64,000 nt of DNA from Brachybacterium aquaticum (GTDB taxonomy: Bacteria; Actinomycetota; Actinomycetes; Actinomycetales; Dermabacteraceae). Position numbers and translations under genes: made by a program. This document shows, piece after piece, positions 1 to 9,941 of the stretch. The stretch's first letter is position 1. Every line of letters begins with the position of its first letter. The notes below the pieces were generated by a model. That model ran no database searches, had not been told where the DNA came from, and worked only from the letters and a program-made list of their open reading frames with translations. The stretch spans positions 1,488,001 through 1,552,000 of the forward strand of contig NZ_JACHLZ010000001.1 of NCBI RefSeq assembly GCF_014204755.1, written 5' to 3'.

Positions 1-299
1 CGCTCCATGAGCAGGTTGTAGACGGTGACGTCGAGGTCGTAGGGGTTCACGCCGGTGCCGGCGCTGAGGGCACCCTGGGGGTCGAGGTCCACCAGCAGCA
101 CCTTGCGGCCCAGCTCGGCGAGGGCCGCGCCGAGGTTGATGACGCTGGTGGTCTTCCCGACGCCGCCCTTCTGGTTGACCATCGAGATGATCCGCGCGGG
201 GCCGTGGGAGTCGAGCGGGGCCGGCTCCGGGAGCTCCGGCATCGGTCGGCCGGTGGGGCCGAGGTCGATGTCCAGCTGCTGGGGGGAGGTCGGGCTCAC
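1..299 (-). CDS. parA: ParA/Soj-type chromosome-partitioning ATPase (N-terminal part)
   Basis: The 3' end lies outside the window; about 99 codons are present. After a ~43-residue Pro/acidic leader comes the deviant Walker A motif KGGVGKTTSVINLGAALAE, then VLLVDLDPQG (switch region), both diagnostic of ParA/MinD ATPases that partner ParB or SMC/Scp systems in segregation. A GTG start at 299 is preceded by AGGAA about 8 nt upstream, which supports this start over later ATG codons. It lies downstream of xerD on the same strand, as in many actinobacteria where xerD-parA-scpA-scpB is a conserved order. Which ParA paralogue (main parAB or the scp-linked one) cannot be settled from the fragment; the xerD neighbour favours the scp-linked one. 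Confidence 0.88.
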   Translation of the reverse strand, partial: MSPTSPQQLDIDLGPTGRPMPELPEPAPLDSHGPARIISMVNQKGGVGKTTSVINLGAALAELGRKVLLVDLDPQGALSAGTGVNPYDLDVTVYNLLME

Positions 300-427
300 G
301 GAGTGTTCCTGTCGTCGGCGTCGTGGTCTGGTGCGGGTGCGCGGCTCAGCCTGCGGGGCGCGGAGATGCTCCGGTCCCAGTCCGGGCAGCGACGGCTGCG
401 CCTGTGCGCTGCCATCGGCCGCGGGGC

Positions 428-456
428 GCCCCCGTCGGGCGGGGCCGGGCGGGGGC
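428..456 (-). terminator. Possible hairpin between xerD and parA
   Basis: A 7-bp inverted repeat (GCCCCCG/CGGGGGC) with a long GC-rich loop lies just downstream of xerD. There is no T-tract, and the region is so GC-rich that chance pairing is possible, so this is a weak call. Confidence 0.25.
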
Positions 457-472
457 TTCGTGCCGCCCAAGT

Positions 473-1471
473 CTAAGCCCCCTTCCGGGCGCGGGGGTGG
501 GCCGCGGCATGGGTCTCGCGCAGGGAGTCGACCGTCACCTGCGTGTACAGCTGCGTGGTGGTGACCGAGGCGTGGCCGAGCAGCTCCTGGACGCTGCGCA
601 CGTCCGCACCGCCGTGCAGGAGGTGCGTGGCGTAGGAGTGGCGCAGGGTGTGGGGGCTGATGGGCTGCGGAAGGTCCTCGAGCCCCGCGTCGCGGGCGGC
701 GCGCTGGACGATCTGCCAGGCCGCCTGGCGGGTGAGCCGGGTGCCGCGGGAGCCGAGGAAGATCGCCGGGGTCCCGGTGCCGTGGGCCGCGAGCGCCGGT
801 CGGCCGCGGGTGAGGTAGGCGCCGAGCGCCTCGAGGGCATAGCGGCCGACGGGGACCACGCGGTGCTTGTCGCCCTTGCCGCGCAGCACGGCGGAGCGCT
901 CCCGCGCATCCACGTCGTCGAGGTCCAGACCGGTCGCCTCGGAGATCCGGGCGCCGAGGCCGTACAGGATCTCCACGAGCGCCCGGTCGCGCAGGGACCG
1001 CTCGGTCGCCTCCCGGCCGGTGCCCGGCCGGCCCGCCGCCTCCAGCAGCGCCTCGACCTGGTCGAGGGAGAGCGGGTGCGGCAGCCGATGGGGCAGGGAG
1101 GGGCTCGGCACGAGACGGGAGGGGTCGCCGGTGGTGGAGGCGCGCTCGGCGTCGAGGAAGGAGTGCAGCCCCCGCACCGCGGCGAGGGAGCGGGCGGCGG
1201 AGGCGGCCGAGAGGGCGCTGCCCCCGTCGGCCCCGGTGCGCAGGGCCTGCAGCCACTCCCCCAGGTCGGAGGGGTCCACCGCGGTGGCCTCGAGGTCGCG
1301 CTGCGCGAGATCGCGCAGGTAGCGGCGCAGGTCGCGGGAGTAGGCGGCGAGGGTGTTGTCCGAGAGGCCCCGCTCCACGCGCAGGTGACCGAGGTACTGC
1401 TCGAGCAGGCGCCGGTCGCCGGGCCGCAGGCCGCCGTCGGCCGGTGCCCCCTCGTCGGCCGGGACCGTCAC
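473..1471 (-). CDS. xerD: Site-specific tyrosine recombinase XerD
   Basis: Protein of 332 residues that resolves chromosome dimers at dif with XerC, in the cytoplasm at the septum. An N-terminal SAM-like core-binding domain (residues ~22-120) is followed by the catalytic domain with all expected residues: Arg in [12 protein letters not shown], Lys in [32 protein letters not shown] and the nucleophile Tyr in QLYTQV. The GTG start sits 4 bp after the ctaB stop codon, so the two may be cotranscribed. The XerD rather than XerC assignment rests on the neighbouring parA gene; a phage integrase is unlikely given this conserved context. Confidence 0.9.
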   Translation of the reverse strand: MTVPADEGAPADGGLRPGDRRLLEQYLGHLRVERGLSDNTLAAYSRDLRRYLRDLAQRDLEATAVDPSDLGEWLQALRTGADGGSALSAASAARSLAAVRGLHSFLDAERASTTGDPSRLVPSPSLPHRLPHPLSLDQVEALLEAAGRPGTGREATERSLRDRALVEILYGLGARISEATGLDLDDVDARERSAVLRGKGDKHRVVPVGRYALEALGAYLTRGRPALAAHGTGTPAIFLGSRGTRLTRQAAWQIVQRAARDAGLEDLPQPISPHTLRHSYATHLLHGGADVRSVQELLGHASVTTTQLYTQVTVDSLRETHAAAHPRARKGA

Positions 1472-1475
1472 GAGG

Positions 1476-2426
1476 TCAGAGGGTGACGAAGGGGTCGATC
1501 GCGAGCGCGACGAACAGGACCGTCAGGTAGGTGATCGAGCCGTGGAAGACCGTCATCGGCGCGAGCGCCTTCCCGGTCAGGCCCTTGTGCACGCGCAGGG
1601 CGTAGCGGATCACCAGGTAGCCGAACCAGGCGCCGGCGCCCACGGCGGCGATCCCGTACACCCAGCCGGTCTCCCCGAGCGGGATGATCGCGAGGCTCGC
1701 AGCGATCATGAGCGCCGTGTGCATGATCATCTGGCCCGCCACGTTCGACCGCGAGGAGACCACCGGCAGCATCGGCACCCCGGCGGCGGCGTAGTCCTTG
1801 GAGAACTTCTCGGCGAGCGGCCAGTAGTGCGGCGGGGTCCAGAAGAAGATCACCAGGAACAGCAGCACGGCGGTCCAGGACACGGTGCCGGTCACCGAGG
1901 ACCAGCCGATCAGCACGGGCATGCACCCGGCGACCCCGCCCCAGACGATGTTCTGGCTGGTGCGGCGCTTCAGGATCATCGTGTAGAAGACGACGTAGAG
2001 CAGGATCGCGCCGACCGCGAGGGCGGCGGACATCCAGTTCACCAGCAGACCCAGCCACAGCGCGGAGACGCTCGAGAGGGTGATGCCGAAGATCAGCGCG
2101 GCGCGCGGCGTGACCGCCCCGGTGACCAGGGGCCGGTTCTTCGTGCGCTTCATCTTCGCGTCGATGTCGCGCTCGAGGTACATGTTCAGCGTGTTCGCGC
2201 CGCCGGCGGCGAGGTAGCCGCCGATCATGGTGGCGAGGATCAGCCCGAGCGAGGGGAATCCCCCGGCGGCCAGAAACATCGTGGGGATGGTCGTGATGAG
2301 CAGCAGCTCGATGATGCGCGGCTTGGTCAGCGCGACGTACGCGCGCAGCGTAGAGCGCACGGACCGCGCGGGGCGGCCGCCGTCCTGGCCGGCGTCCCGG
2401 AGCGAGGCTCCCTGGGTGGCGGTCAC
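1476..2426 (-). CDS. ctaB: Protoheme IX farnesyltransferase (heme O synthase)
   Basis: Integral membrane prenyltransferase (316 aa) that attaches farnesyl to haem B to make haem O for the terminal oxidase. The UbiA-family motif [20 protein letters not shown] and the second Asp-containing region near [13 protein letters not shown] are present, with about eight hydrophobic helices. The GTG start at 2426 follows AGGAAGG by 9-10 nt; the open frame extends further upstream but with low-complexity, non-conserved sequence that runs antisense to tkt. ctaB divergent from tkt is a common actinobacterial arrangement. Confidence 0.93.
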   Translation of the reverse strand: MTATQGASLRDAGQDGGRPARSVRSTLRAYVALTKPRIIELLLITTIPTMFLAAGGFPSLGLILATMIGGYLAAGGANTLNMYLERDIDAKMKRTKNRPLVTGAVTPRAALIFGITLSSVSALWLGLLVNWMSAALAVGAILLYVVFYTMILKRRTSQNIVWGGVAGCMPVLIGWSSVTGTVSWTAVLLFLVIFFWTPPHYWPLAEKFSKDYAAAGVPMLPVVSSRSNVAGQMIMHTALMIAASLAIIPLGETGWVYGIAAVGAGAWFGYLVIRYALRVHKGLTGKALAPMTVFHGSITYLTVLFVALAIDPFVTL

Positions 2427-2741
2427 CGCCCACCATCCTTCCTGAGGTCGCGGCACCGGGCCGCACGAACCGCCACAGTCTAGGCGAAGGTCCCGTTCGC
2501 GGGGAGCGGACAGGGGTGACGCACGGCACCGCCAGGCACGGCAACAGGGGGGTCGAAGGCCCCGGGGGTCCCCCAGCCGCACTAAGGTAGGGCCCGTCGC
2601 CCCGCATACGGGACCGTGCCCCACCGCGCGCCGCGACGGTCGCGGTGCGCGCTCGGCGCCGTCTCCCCCGGGAGGCGCGATGCGGGGCCTGTCTTTCCTG
2701 CGGCCGCAGAGGCCGCGAACCGGCGAAAGGATGTATTCGAC
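2427..2741. promoter_or_regulatory. Divergent ctaB/tkt control region
   Basis: This 315-bp gap separates two divergent operons and should carry both promoters. I see no long coding frame with convincing composition and no clear -10/-35 pair for either side. A small inverted repeat, CCCGCATACGGG, lies at 2600-2611. The tkt ribosome binding site GAAAGGA is at 2725-2731. Confidence 0.4.
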
Positions 2742-4841
2742 ATGACGGAGAACTTCAAGGCCCCCGAGGGCTGGACCGAGCTGGACAAGCGGGCGGTCGA
2801 CACCGTCCGCGTCCTGGCCGCCGACGCCGTCGAGAAGGTCGGCAACGGCCACCCCGGCACCGCGGTGAGCCTCGCCCCGGCCGCGTACCTGCTCTACCAG
2901 GACGTGATGCGCCACGATCCCAAGGATCACCAGTGGCTGGGCCGCGACCGCTTCGTCCTCTCCGCGGGCCACTCGAGCCTGACCCAGTACATCCAGCTCT
3001 TCCTCGGCGGCTTCGGCCTCGAGAAGAAGGACATCGAGGAGCTGCGCACGTGGGGCTCGAAGACCCCGGGCCACCCCGAGAACTTCCACACCGAGGGCGT
3101 GGAGATCACCACCGGCCCCCTCGGCCAGGGCATCTCCTCCGCGGTCGGCTTCGCCATGGCGCAGCGCCGCGAGCGCGGCCTGCTCGATCCCGACGCGGCG
3201 CCCGGCGAGAGCCCCTTCGACCACTTCACCTACGTGATCGCCTCCGACGGCGACCTCGAGGAGGGCGTCTCCTCCGAGGCCAGCTCCCTCGCGGGCACTC
3301 AGCAGCTGGGCAGCCTCATCGTCATCTGGGACGACAACGAGATCTCCATCGAGGGCGGCACCTCCATCGCCTTCACCGAGGACACCGCCGCGCGCTACGA
3401 GGCCTACGGCTGGGACGTGCGCACCGTGGACTGGACCAACGGCGGCACCGAGTACGTCGAGGACGTCGCGGCGCTCAAGGACGCGATCCTCGAGGGCCAG
3501 AAGGTCACCGACAAGCCCACCTTCATCCGTCTGCGCACCGTGATCGGCTGGCCGATCCCCGAGCTCGCCGGCAAGCACTCCGTGCACGGCGCCAAGCTCG
3601 GCACCGAGGGCGTGGCCGGTCTGAAGAAGGCCGTCGGCTTCGACCCCGAGCAGACCTTCCAGGTCGACGAGGACGTGCTGGCCCACACCCGCGCCCTCGC
3701 GGACCGCGCCGTCGAGGCGAAGGCCGAGTGGGACAAGGGCTACGAGGCCTGGCGCTCCGCCAACCCCGAGCGCGCGCAGCTCCTGGACCGTCTGGTCGCC
3801 CGCGAGCTGCCCGAGGGCTTCGCCGAGGCGTTCCCGACCTTCGAGGCCGACGAGAAGGGCGTCGCCACCCGCGCCGCCTCCGGCAAGGTTCTCGGCGAGC
3901 TCGCCGCGGTCATGCCCGAGCTGTGGGGCGGCTCCGCCGACCTCGCCGGCTCCAACAACACCACCATGAAGGGCGAGCCGTCCTTCCTCCCCGCCGAGCT
4001 CTCCACCGAGGAGTTCGCCGGTGACGTGTACGGCCGCACCCTCCACTTCGGCATCCGCGAGCACGCCATGGGCTCGATCCTGTCGGGCATCTCCCTGCAC
4101 GGGCTCACCCGCCCCTACGGCGGCACCTTCTTCCAGTTCGCGGACTACATGCGCGGCGCCGTGCGCCTCGCCTCGCTGATGAAGACCCCGGCCACCTACG
4201 TGTGGACCCACGACTCCATCGGCCTCGGCGAGGACGGCCCGACCCACCAGCCGGTCGAGCACCTGGCCGCCTACCGCGCGATCCCGAACCTGTCGATCGT
4301 GCGCCCGGCGGACGCCAACGAGACCTCCCAGGCGTGGAAGGCCCTGCTCGAGCGGGACAACGGCCCCGTCGGCCTGATCCTCTCCCGCCAGGCGCTGCCC
4401 ACCTTCGACCGCACCGAGTACGCGGGTGCGGAGAACCTCGTCAAGGGCGGCTACGTCATGAAGGACGCCTCCGACGGCCAGCCGAAGGTCATCCTCATCG
4501 CCACCGGCTCCGAGGTGCAGTACGCCGCCGAAGCGCAGAAGCAGCTCGAGGCCGAGGGCACCCCGACCCGCCTGGTGTCCATGCCGTCGGTCGAGTGGTT
4601 CGACGAGCAGGACGACGAGTACAAGGAGTCGGTGCTCCCCTCGTCGGTCACCGCCCGCGTGACCGTCGAGGCCGGCATCGCCATGCCGTGGTACCGCTTC
4701 CTCGGCGCCCACGGCAAGGCTGTGTCGCTCGAGCACTACGGCGCCTCCGCCGATGCGAAGACGCTGTTCCGCGAGTACGGCTTCACCGCCGAGGCGGTCG
4801 TCGAGGCCGCCAAGGAGTCGCTGGCCTCCGCCGGCGCCTGA
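2742..4841 (+). CDS. tkt: Transketolase
   Basis: Thiamine-diphosphate enzyme (699 aa) moving two-carbon units between pentose-phosphate sugars; it supplies ribose-5-P and erythrose-4-P. The ThDP motif is seen as SDGDLEEG followed ~26 residues later by WDDNEISI; the substrate and catalytic histidines are in NGHPGT, STGH-like SAGHSSL and HSVHGAKLG; the pyrimidine domain has FGIREHAMG and the C-terminal domain LIATGSEV. The ATG at 2742 follows GAAAGGA; an in-frame extension upstream is not conserved. First gene of the tkt-tal-zwf-opcA/pgl cluster. Confidence 0.97.
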   Translation: MTENFKAPEGWTELDKRAVDTVRVLAADAVEKVGNGHPGTAVSLAPAAYLLYQDVMRHDPKDHQWLGRDRFVLSAGHSSLTQYIQLFLGGFGLEKKDIEELRTWGSKTPGHPENFHTEGVEITTGPLGQGISSAVGFAMAQRRERGLLDPDAAPGESPFDHFTYVIASDGDLEEGVSSEASSLAGTQQLGSLIVIWDDNEISIEGGTSIAFTEDTAARYEAYGWDVRTVDWTNGGTEYVEDVAALKDAILEGQKVTDKPTFIRLRTVIGWPIPELAGKHSVHGAKLGTEGVAGLKKAVGFDPEQTFQVDEDVLAHTRALADRAVEAKAEWDKGYEAWRSANPERAQLLDRLVARELPEGFAEAFPTFEADEKGVATRAASGKVLGELAAVMPELWGGSADLAGSNNTTMKGEPSFLPAELSTEEFAGDVYGRTLHFGIREHAMGSILSGISLHGLTRPYGGTFFQFADYMRGAVRLASLMKTPATYVWTHDSIGLGEDGPTHQPVEHLAAYRAIPNLSIVRPADANETSQAWKALLERDNGPVGLILSRQALPTFDRTEYAGAENLVKGGYVMKDASDGQPKVILIATGSEVQYAAEAQKQLEAEGTPTRLVSMPSVEWFDEQDDEYKESVLPSSVTARVTVEAGIAMPWYRFLGAHGKAVSLEHYGASADAKTLFREYGFTAEAVVEAAKESLASAGA

Positions 4842-4847
4842 TCACCT

Positions 4848-4879
4848 GCGGGGGCGGGGCCTCCTGGTCCTGCCCCCGC
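4848..4879 (+). terminator. Hairpin after tkt
   Basis: GCGGGGGC pairs with GCCCCCGC across a 16-nt loop that can itself partly pair. No T-run follows. It may attenuate rather than end transcription, as tal lies in the same direction 160 bp on. Confidence 0.4.
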
Positions 4880-5036
4880 CGCTCTCCCCCTCCCCCGTCG
4901 GCCGACGATCCCCGCCGACCGGCCCTTCCGACCGCGGCGTTCCGTGCGCCACAGGTCGGAAACGGATCTCCCCCGCATCCGTTCGACTCCACGACAGCAA
5001 TGCGACCCAGGGCGCGGTGCGCCCGGAAGGAACGTC

Positions 5037-6149
5037 ATGACGCAGAACTCCTCCACCCAGGCCCTCTCCGACGCCGGCGTCTCGATCTGGCTCGATGACC
5101 TCTCCCGCAAGCGGCTGGAGACCGGCAACCTCGCCGAGCTGCTCGCCACCCGCAACATCGTGGGCGTGACCACGAACCCCTCCATCTTCCAGGCCGCGAT
5201 CTCCGGCTCGGACGAGTACGACGCCGACATCGCCCGCCTCGCCGGCGAAGGCAAGGACGTCGACGCGGTCATCGAGGTGCTCACCACCGATGACGTGCGT
5301 AACGCCTCCGACCTGCTGAAGGACGTCTACTCCGCCACCGGCGGCTACGACGGCCGCGTCTCCATCGAGGTCGATCCGCGTCTGGCCCACGAGACCGAGA
5401 AGACCATCGAGCAGGCCAAGCACCTCCACGAGGTCGTCGGCCGCGAGAACGTCATGATCAAGATCCCCGCCACCGAGGAGGGGCTGCCGGCCATCACCGC
5501 GGTCATCGCCGAGGGCATCAGCGTCAACGTCACCCTGATCTTCTCCGTCGAGCGCTACCAGGCCGTCATCGACGCCTACCTCACCGGCCTCGAGCAGGCC
5601 GCCGAGGCCGGCAAGGACCTCTCCACCATCCACTCCGTCGCCTCGTTCTTCGTCTCCCGCGTGGACACCGAGATCGATGCGCGCCTGGACGCGATCGGTG
5701 GCGCCGCGGTCGACCTGAAGGGCAAGGCGGGCGTCGCCAACGCCCAGGCCGCCTTCGGCGAGTACCTCGAGGCCTTCGGCTCCGAGCGCTTCGAGGCCCT
5801 CAAGGCCAAGGGCGCCAACGTGCAGCGCGCGCTGTGGGCGTCCACCGGTGTGAAGAACCCCGACTACTCGGACACCCTGTACGTGGACAACCTCATCGCC
5901 GACCCGACCGTGAACACCATGCCCGAGAAGACCCTCGAGGCCGCCGCCGACCACTCCGCGCCCGCCGCGGCGCTGTCGGCCGAGTCCGCGAAGACCGGCG
6001 AGCAGGTCCTCGCCTCCGTCGCCGACGCCGGTGTGGACCTCGCCGACGTGTTCGCCGTCCTCGAGCGCGAGGGCGTCGAGAAGTTCGAGAAGGCCTGGAA
6101 CGAGCTCATCGAGACCGTCTCCGCCTCCGTCGAGGCCGCCCGCGCCTGA
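5037..6149 (+). CDS. tal: Transaldolase
   Basis: Moves a dihydroxyacetone unit from sedoheptulose-7-P to glyceraldehyde-3-P (370 aa). Family features: [17 protein letters not shown] at the N terminus, [13 protein letters not shown], the SIEVDPRLA strand and the Schiff-base lysine in [13 protein letters not shown], then [11 protein letters not shown] and [14 protein letters not shown]. The length fits the longer actinobacterial TalB subfamily. ATG at 5037 follows GGAAGGAACGTC. The 195-bp spacer from tkt may hold its own promoter. Confidence 0.96.
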   Translation: MTQNSSTQALSDAGVSIWLDDLSRKRLETGNLAELLATRNIVGVTTNPSIFQAAISGSDEYDADIARLAGEGKDVDAVIEVLTTDDVRNASDLLKDVYSATGGYDGRVSIEVDPRLAHETEKTIEQAKHLHEVVGRENVMIKIPATEEGLPAITAVIAEGISVNVTLIFSVERYQAVIDAYLTGLEQAAEAGKDLSTIHSVASFFVSRVDTEIDARLDAIGGAAVDLKGKAGVANAQAAFGEYLEAFGSERFEALKAKGANVQRALWASTGVKNPDYSDTLYVDNLIADPTVNTMPEKTLEAAADHSAPAAALSAESAKTGEQVLASVADAGVDLADVFAVLEREGVEKFEKAWNELIETVSASVEAARA

Positions 6150-6161
6150 TCCCCCGGACGA

Positions 6162-6191
6162 GCACGGCCCAGCCCCTGTGAGGGGCCGTGC
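6162..6191 (+). terminator. Hairpin between tal and zwf
   Basis: Nine-base-pair stem GCACGGCCC/GGGCCGTGC with a ~12-nt loop, ending 32 bp before the zwf start. No T-run follows, so partial read-through into zwf is likely. Confidence 0.45.
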
Positions 6192-6223
6192 TCCGGCCGT
6201 CCCGTGTCCGAGAAAGGACGATC

Positions 6224-7774
6224 GTGACCGACTCCCCCACCCTCCTCGCGGCCGACGGAGCCAACCCGCTCCGCGACCCCCGCGACCGCCGGCTCCCGCT
6301 GATCGCCGGCCCCAGCTCCATGGTGATGTTCGGCGTCACCGGAGACCTCGCGCGCAAGAAGCTCCTGCCCGCGATCTACGACCTCACCCACCGCGGCCTG
6401 CTCCCGCCCAGCTTCGGCCTGGTCGGCTACGGCCGACGCGACTGGTCCGACGACGACTTCGCCGACTACGTCAAGAAGTCCGTCTCCGAGCACTCCCGCA
6501 CCGGCTTCGACGAGAGCGTCTTCGAGCAGCTGCGCGGCGGCCTCCGCTTCGTCACCGGCACCTTCGACGACACCGCCGCCTTCGAGCGGCTCACCGAGGT
6601 CGTCGGCGAGCTGGACCGCACCCGCGGCACCGGCGGCAACCACGCCTTCTACCTCTCCATCCCGCCGGACGCCTTCCCGCAGGTCTGCGGACAGCTCGCG
6701 AACTCGGGCCTGAACACCCCGGCCGACGGCTCCTGGCGCCGCGTGGTCATCGAGAAGCCCTTCGGCCACGACCTCGCCTCCGCGCGCGAGCTCAACGACG
6801 TGGTCGAGAAGGCGTTCCGTCCCGAGGACGTCTTCCGCATCGACCACTACCTGGGCAAGGAGACCGTCCAGAACATCATGGCGCTGCGGTTCTCGAACCA
6901 GCTGTTCGAGCCGATCTGGAACGCCAGCTATGTCGACCACGTGCAGATCACGATGGCCGAGGACATCGGCATCGGCTCGCGTGCCGGCTACTACGACGGC
7001 ATCGGCACCGCTCGCGACGTCATCCAGAACCACCTCCTGCAGCTGCTGGCCCTGACCGCGATGGAGGAGCCCGTCTCCTTCCGCGCCTCGGACCTTCGCG
7101 CCGAGAAGGAGAAGGTGCTCGCCGCCGTCGAGCTGCCCGAGGACCTCGCCGCGCACACCGCGCGCGGCCAGTACGTGGGCGGCTGGCAGGGTGGCCAGGA
7201 GGTGCGCCCGTACCTCGAGGAGGACGGCATCCCCGCCGACTCCACCACCGAGACCTTCGCGGCCATGCGCCTGGACATCGCCACCCGTCGCTGGGCGGGC
7301 GTGCCCTTCTACCTGCGCGCCGGCAAGCGCCTGGGACGCCGCGTCACCGAGATCGCGGTCGTGTTCAAGCGCGCCCCGTTCCTGCCCTTCCGCTCCACGG
7401 ACACCGCGGACCTCGGCCAGAACGCCATCGTGATCCGCGTCCAGCCGGACGAGGGCGTCACCATGCGCTTCGGCTCCAAGGTCCCCGGCACCCAGATGGA
7501 GGTGCGCGACGTGACCATGGACTTCGCCTACGGCATGAACTTCACCGAGGAGTCCCCCGAGGCGTACGAGCGCCTCATCCTGGACATGCTGCTGGGCGAC
7601 CCGCCGCTGTTCCCGCGCCAGAAGGAGGTCGAGCTCTCCTGGAAGATCCTCGACCCCATCACCGAGTTCTGGGCCGAGAACCTCGACCCCGCGCCGTACC
7701 GTCCGGGCACCTGGGGCCCGGACACCGCACACGAGATGCTCGCCCGTGACGGGCGTACCTGGAGGCGACCGTGA
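6224..7774 (+). CDS. zwf: Glucose-6-phosphate 1-dehydrogenase
   Basis: First oxidative step of the pentose-phosphate pathway, making 6-phosphogluconolactone and NADPH (516 aa). The coenzyme loop GVTGDLARKKLLPAIYDL and the active-site signature RIDHYLGKETVQNIMALRF are intact, as is the NPAPYRPGTWGP-like C terminus (ENLDPAPYRPGTWGP). The GTG at 6224 has GAAAGGACG 4-11 nt upstream. The stop overlaps the GTG of the next gene by 4 nt, so OpcA is translationally coupled to Zwf, in keeping with OpcA being a Zwf assembly/activity factor. Confidence 0.97.
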   Translation: MTDSPTLLAADGANPLRDPRDRRLPLIAGPSSMVMFGVTGDLARKKLLPAIYDLTHRGLLPPSFGLVGYGRRDWSDDDFADYVKKSVSEHSRTGFDESVFEQLRGGLRFVTGTFDDTAAFERLTEVVGELDRTRGTGGNHAFYLSIPPDAFPQVCGQLANSGLNTPADGSWRRVVIEKPFGHDLASARELNDVVEKAFRPEDVFRIDHYLGKETVQNIMALRFSNQLFEPIWNASYVDHVQITMAEDIGIGSRAGYYDGIGTARDVIQNHLLQLLALTAMEEPVSFRASDLRAEKEKVLAAVELPEDLAAHTARGQYVGGWQGGQEVRPYLEEDGIPADSTTETFAAMRLDIATRRWAGVPFYLRAGKRLGRRVTEIAVVFKRAPFLPFRSTDTADLGQNAIVIRVQPDEGVTMRFGSKVPGTQMEVRDVTMDFAYGMNFTEESPEAYERLILDMLLGDPPLFPRQKEVELSWKILDPITEFWAENLDPAPYRPGTWGPDTAHEMLARDGRTWRRP

Positions 7775-9486
7775 TCACCACCCTCAACGACACCACCGCG
7801 TCGGCGGTCGACAAGACCATGACCGAGATGCGGGAGACCTTCGGCGAGAACACGATCGGTCGCGTGCTGACCCTGATCATCATCGCCACCGGGGACATCG
7901 AGGAGGTGCTCGACGCGGCCATCGCCGCCAGCCACGAGCACCCCGCCCGTGTGCTCGTGGTCGACACCGACCCGGAGGCCGAGACCTCGGGGCTCGACGC
8001 GGAGATCCGCGTCGGCCGCGACGCCGGCGCCGGCGAGATCGTCATCCTCAAGGCCCGCGGCAGCGTCACCTGGTCGCTGGACACCCTGGTGATGGCGCTG
8101 CTCCTGCCGGACGCGCCGATCGTCACCTGGTGGCCGGAGAACGCCCCGTCCTCCCCCGTTTACGACGTGCTCGGCTCCATGTCCCAGCGCCGCATCACCG
8201 ACTCGGCCGCCTGCACGGATCCGCTCGGCACCCTGAAGCGCCTCCGCCGCGGCTACGCCTCCGGCGACTCCGACTTCGCGTGGGCGCGGCTGACCCGCTG
8301 GCGCGGTCTCGTCGCGAGCGCCTTCGAGGTGCCGCCGGTCTCGATCCCCACCAAGGTCGAGGTCTCGGGCACCGAGGGCAACCCCTCCGTGCTGCTCATG
8401 GCCACCTGGCTCGAGCACACCCTGGGCGTCGAGGCGGAGATCCTCCCGCCGCCCGAGGGCAACCCCGAGTTCGCGGGCGTGCACTCCGTGCGCCTGGTCC
8501 GCGAGGACGGCACCATCGAGCTGACCCGCATTAGCGACGACTCGATCATCATGAAGCTGCCCGGTGACGACTCCGGCCAGCACGTGACCATGCCGCGCCG
8601 CACCCTCGCCGAGCTGGTCACCGAGGAGCTGCGCCGCCTGGACCCCGATGAGGTCTACGGCGAGGTGCTCGGCGCCGCGTTCTCCTCCATCGGGGACACC
8701 GGCACCTTCGCCACCGGCAAGCCCGAGCCCGCCGACCTGGTGGTCGCCGACGCCGACGCGGTCGCCCAGGCCGCCGCCTCCGCGGCCGCGGAGCAGCTGG
8801 CCGACGCGATCGAGCAGCGCGACCACGCGCACCTCGTGCTCACCGGCGGCACCGTCGGCACCCTCACCGCCGCCGCGCTGCCCGCAGCGTTCGAGAAGGC
8901 CGGCGTGGACGTCACCCGACTGCACCTCTGGTGGGGCGACGAGCGCTTCGTCGAGCACGGCTCCGACGAGCGCAACGACGCGGGCGTGAGCGCCTCGTTC
9001 CTGGACGTGCTGCGCGAGAAGGGCCTGCCCGCTCGCAACGTGCACCACATGCCCTCCCCCTCGGACGGCATGTCGCTCGAGGACGCTGCCGCCTGGTACG
9101 GCCAGCAGCTCGACCAGATGGGCGGCGACGCCCCGTTCCACACCCGCGGTCAGGCGTTCTTCGACGTGCTGATGCTGGGCATGGGACCGGACGGCCACAT
9201 CGCCTCGCTGTTCCCCGAGCACCCCGACCAGAACCAGGTCCGCGCCAGCGCCGTGGCGGTGACCAATTCGCCGAAGCCCCCGGCCGAGCGGATCTCGCTC
9301 ACCTGGCCGGTGCTCAACTCGGCACGCCACGTGGCGCTGCTCGTCGCGGGCGCCGAGAAGGCCGACGCGGTGAAGCGGGCCCACGAGGGCATCGACCCGT
9401 GGGCGGTGCCCGCCTCGGCGGTGCGCGGCCTCGAGTCCACCACCTGGTTCCTCGACCAGGCCGCCGCGGGACGCACCGCGGAGTGA
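7771..9486 (+). CDS. OpcA-6-phosphogluconolactonase fusion protein
   Basis: One uninterrupted 571-codon frame carries two proteins that are usually separate genes. Residues 1-~305 are OpcA, the glucose-6-phosphate dehydrogenase assembly protein (IATGDIEEVLDAAIAASHEHP, VTWWPENAP, TDSAACTDPLGTLKRL). Residues ~318-571 are 6-phosphogluconolactonase of the NagB-like fold (LVLTGGTVGTLTAAAL, LHLWWGDERFV, LGMGPDGHIASLFPEHP, NSARHVALLVAGAEKADAV). The ~12-residue linker contains no stop, and no start with a ribosome site is visible at the junction. GTG start at 7771 overlaps the zwf stop. A base error removing a stop is possible but both halves are in one frame. Confidence 0.92.
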   Translation: MITTLNDTTASAVDKTMTEMRETFGENTIGRVLTLIIIATGDIEEVLDAAIAASHEHPARVLVVDTDPEAETSGLDAEIRVGRDAGAGEIVILKARGSVTWSLDTLVMALLLPDAPIVTWWPENAPSSPVYDVLGSMSQRRITDSAACTDPLGTLKRLRRGYASGDSDFAWARLTRWRGLVASAFEVPPVSIPTKVEVSGTEGNPSVLLMATWLEHTLGVEAEILPPPEGNPEFAGVHSVRLVREDGTIELTRISDDSIIMKLPGDDSGQHVTMPRRTLAELVTEELRRLDPDEVYGEVLGAAFSSIGDTGTFATGKPEPADLVVADADAVAQAAASAAAEQLADAIEQRDHAHLVLTGGTVGTLTAAALPAAFEKAGVDVTRLHLWWGDERFVEHGSDERNDAGVSASFLDVLREKGLPARNVHHMPSPSDGMSLEDAAAWYGQQLDQMGGDAPFHTRGQAFFDVLMLGMGPDGHIASLFPEHPDQNQVRASAVAVTNSPKPPAERISLTWPVLNSARHVALLVAGAEKADAVKRAHEGIDPWAVPASAVRGLESTTWFLDQAAAGRTAE

Positions 9487-9540
9487 CGTCTGGGTGAAGC
9501 TCGTGTGAGGTCATCTCGCTCGGGCTCGCACAGCAGCTGC

Positions 9541-9578
9541 ACGGAGGGCCGGTCACCGCAAGGTGGCCGGCCCTCCGT
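9541..9578 (+). terminator. Strong hairpin after the opcA-pgl gene
   Basis: A 17-bp stem (arms ACGGAGGGCCGGTCACC and GGTGGCCGGCCCTCCGT, one G-T pair) closes a GCAA tetraloop 55 bp after the stop codon. It lacks a T-tract, which is usual for actinobacterial terminators. Confidence 0.8.
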
Positions 9579-9590
9579 ACATGCGGTGGC

Positions 9591-9895
9591 GCGGTGGCCT
9601 CACGCGTCGCCATGGTGGGGGCACGGTGCTTGACGCGTCGCAACTGCGAGACCACGGTGCCTCACGCGTCGCTGTGCCGGGGGCACGGTGCCCGACGCGT
9701 CGCTGTGCCGGGGGCACGGTGCCTCACGCGTCGCTGTGCCGGGGCCACGGTGCCTGACGCGTCGCCACTGCGGGGGCACGGTGCCTGACGCGTCGCCACT
9801 GCGGGGGCACGGTGCCTGACGCGTCGCCACCGATGTGTCTTAGCGACGCCTGAAGCACCCTGCCCGGGAAGTGGCGACGACTCAGGCATCGTGGG
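9591..9895. repeat. 31-bp tandem repeat array with inverted end copies
   Basis: The 527-bp gap between the opcA-pgl stop (9486) and the secG stop (10014) has no convincing gene. Eight tandem copies have the core ACGCGTCGC starting at 9602, 9633, 9664, 9695, 9726, 9757, 9788 and 9819, exactly 31 bp apart. The common unit is GCACGGTGCC[T/C][G/C]ACGCGTCGC followed by CACTGCGGGG or TGTGCCGGGG. Two degenerate copies lie in opposite orientation at about 9842-9859 (GCGACGCCTGAAGCACC) and 9871-9890 (AGTGGCGACGACTCAGGCAT). The period is not a multiple of three, so it is not a coding repeat. Confidence 0.92.
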
Positions 9896-9941
9896 GCATG
9901 CGAGGCCCGCTGGCGTGCGCGCGGCCGACGTGCACATGCGA

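Noticed and set aside
473..1471. Phage integrase marking a prophage or island
   Set aside because: All neighbours are core genes, the protein looks like XerD, and no attachment-site duplications are visible.
2600..2611. CCCGCATACGGG as a defined operator for tkt
   Set aside because: A single 12-bp imperfect palindrome in a GC-rich gap, with no -10/-35 context or second copy to support it.
2427..4736. Long open frame on the minus strand running through tkt into ctaB
   Set aside because: It is antisense to a clear transketolase gene, with low-complexity Gly/Val/Leu/Ala sequence typical of shadows in GC-rich DNA; only the ctaB portion is real.
9591..9895. CRISPR array
   Set aside because: The 31-bp units are contiguous with no unique spacers, and there are no cas genes nearby.
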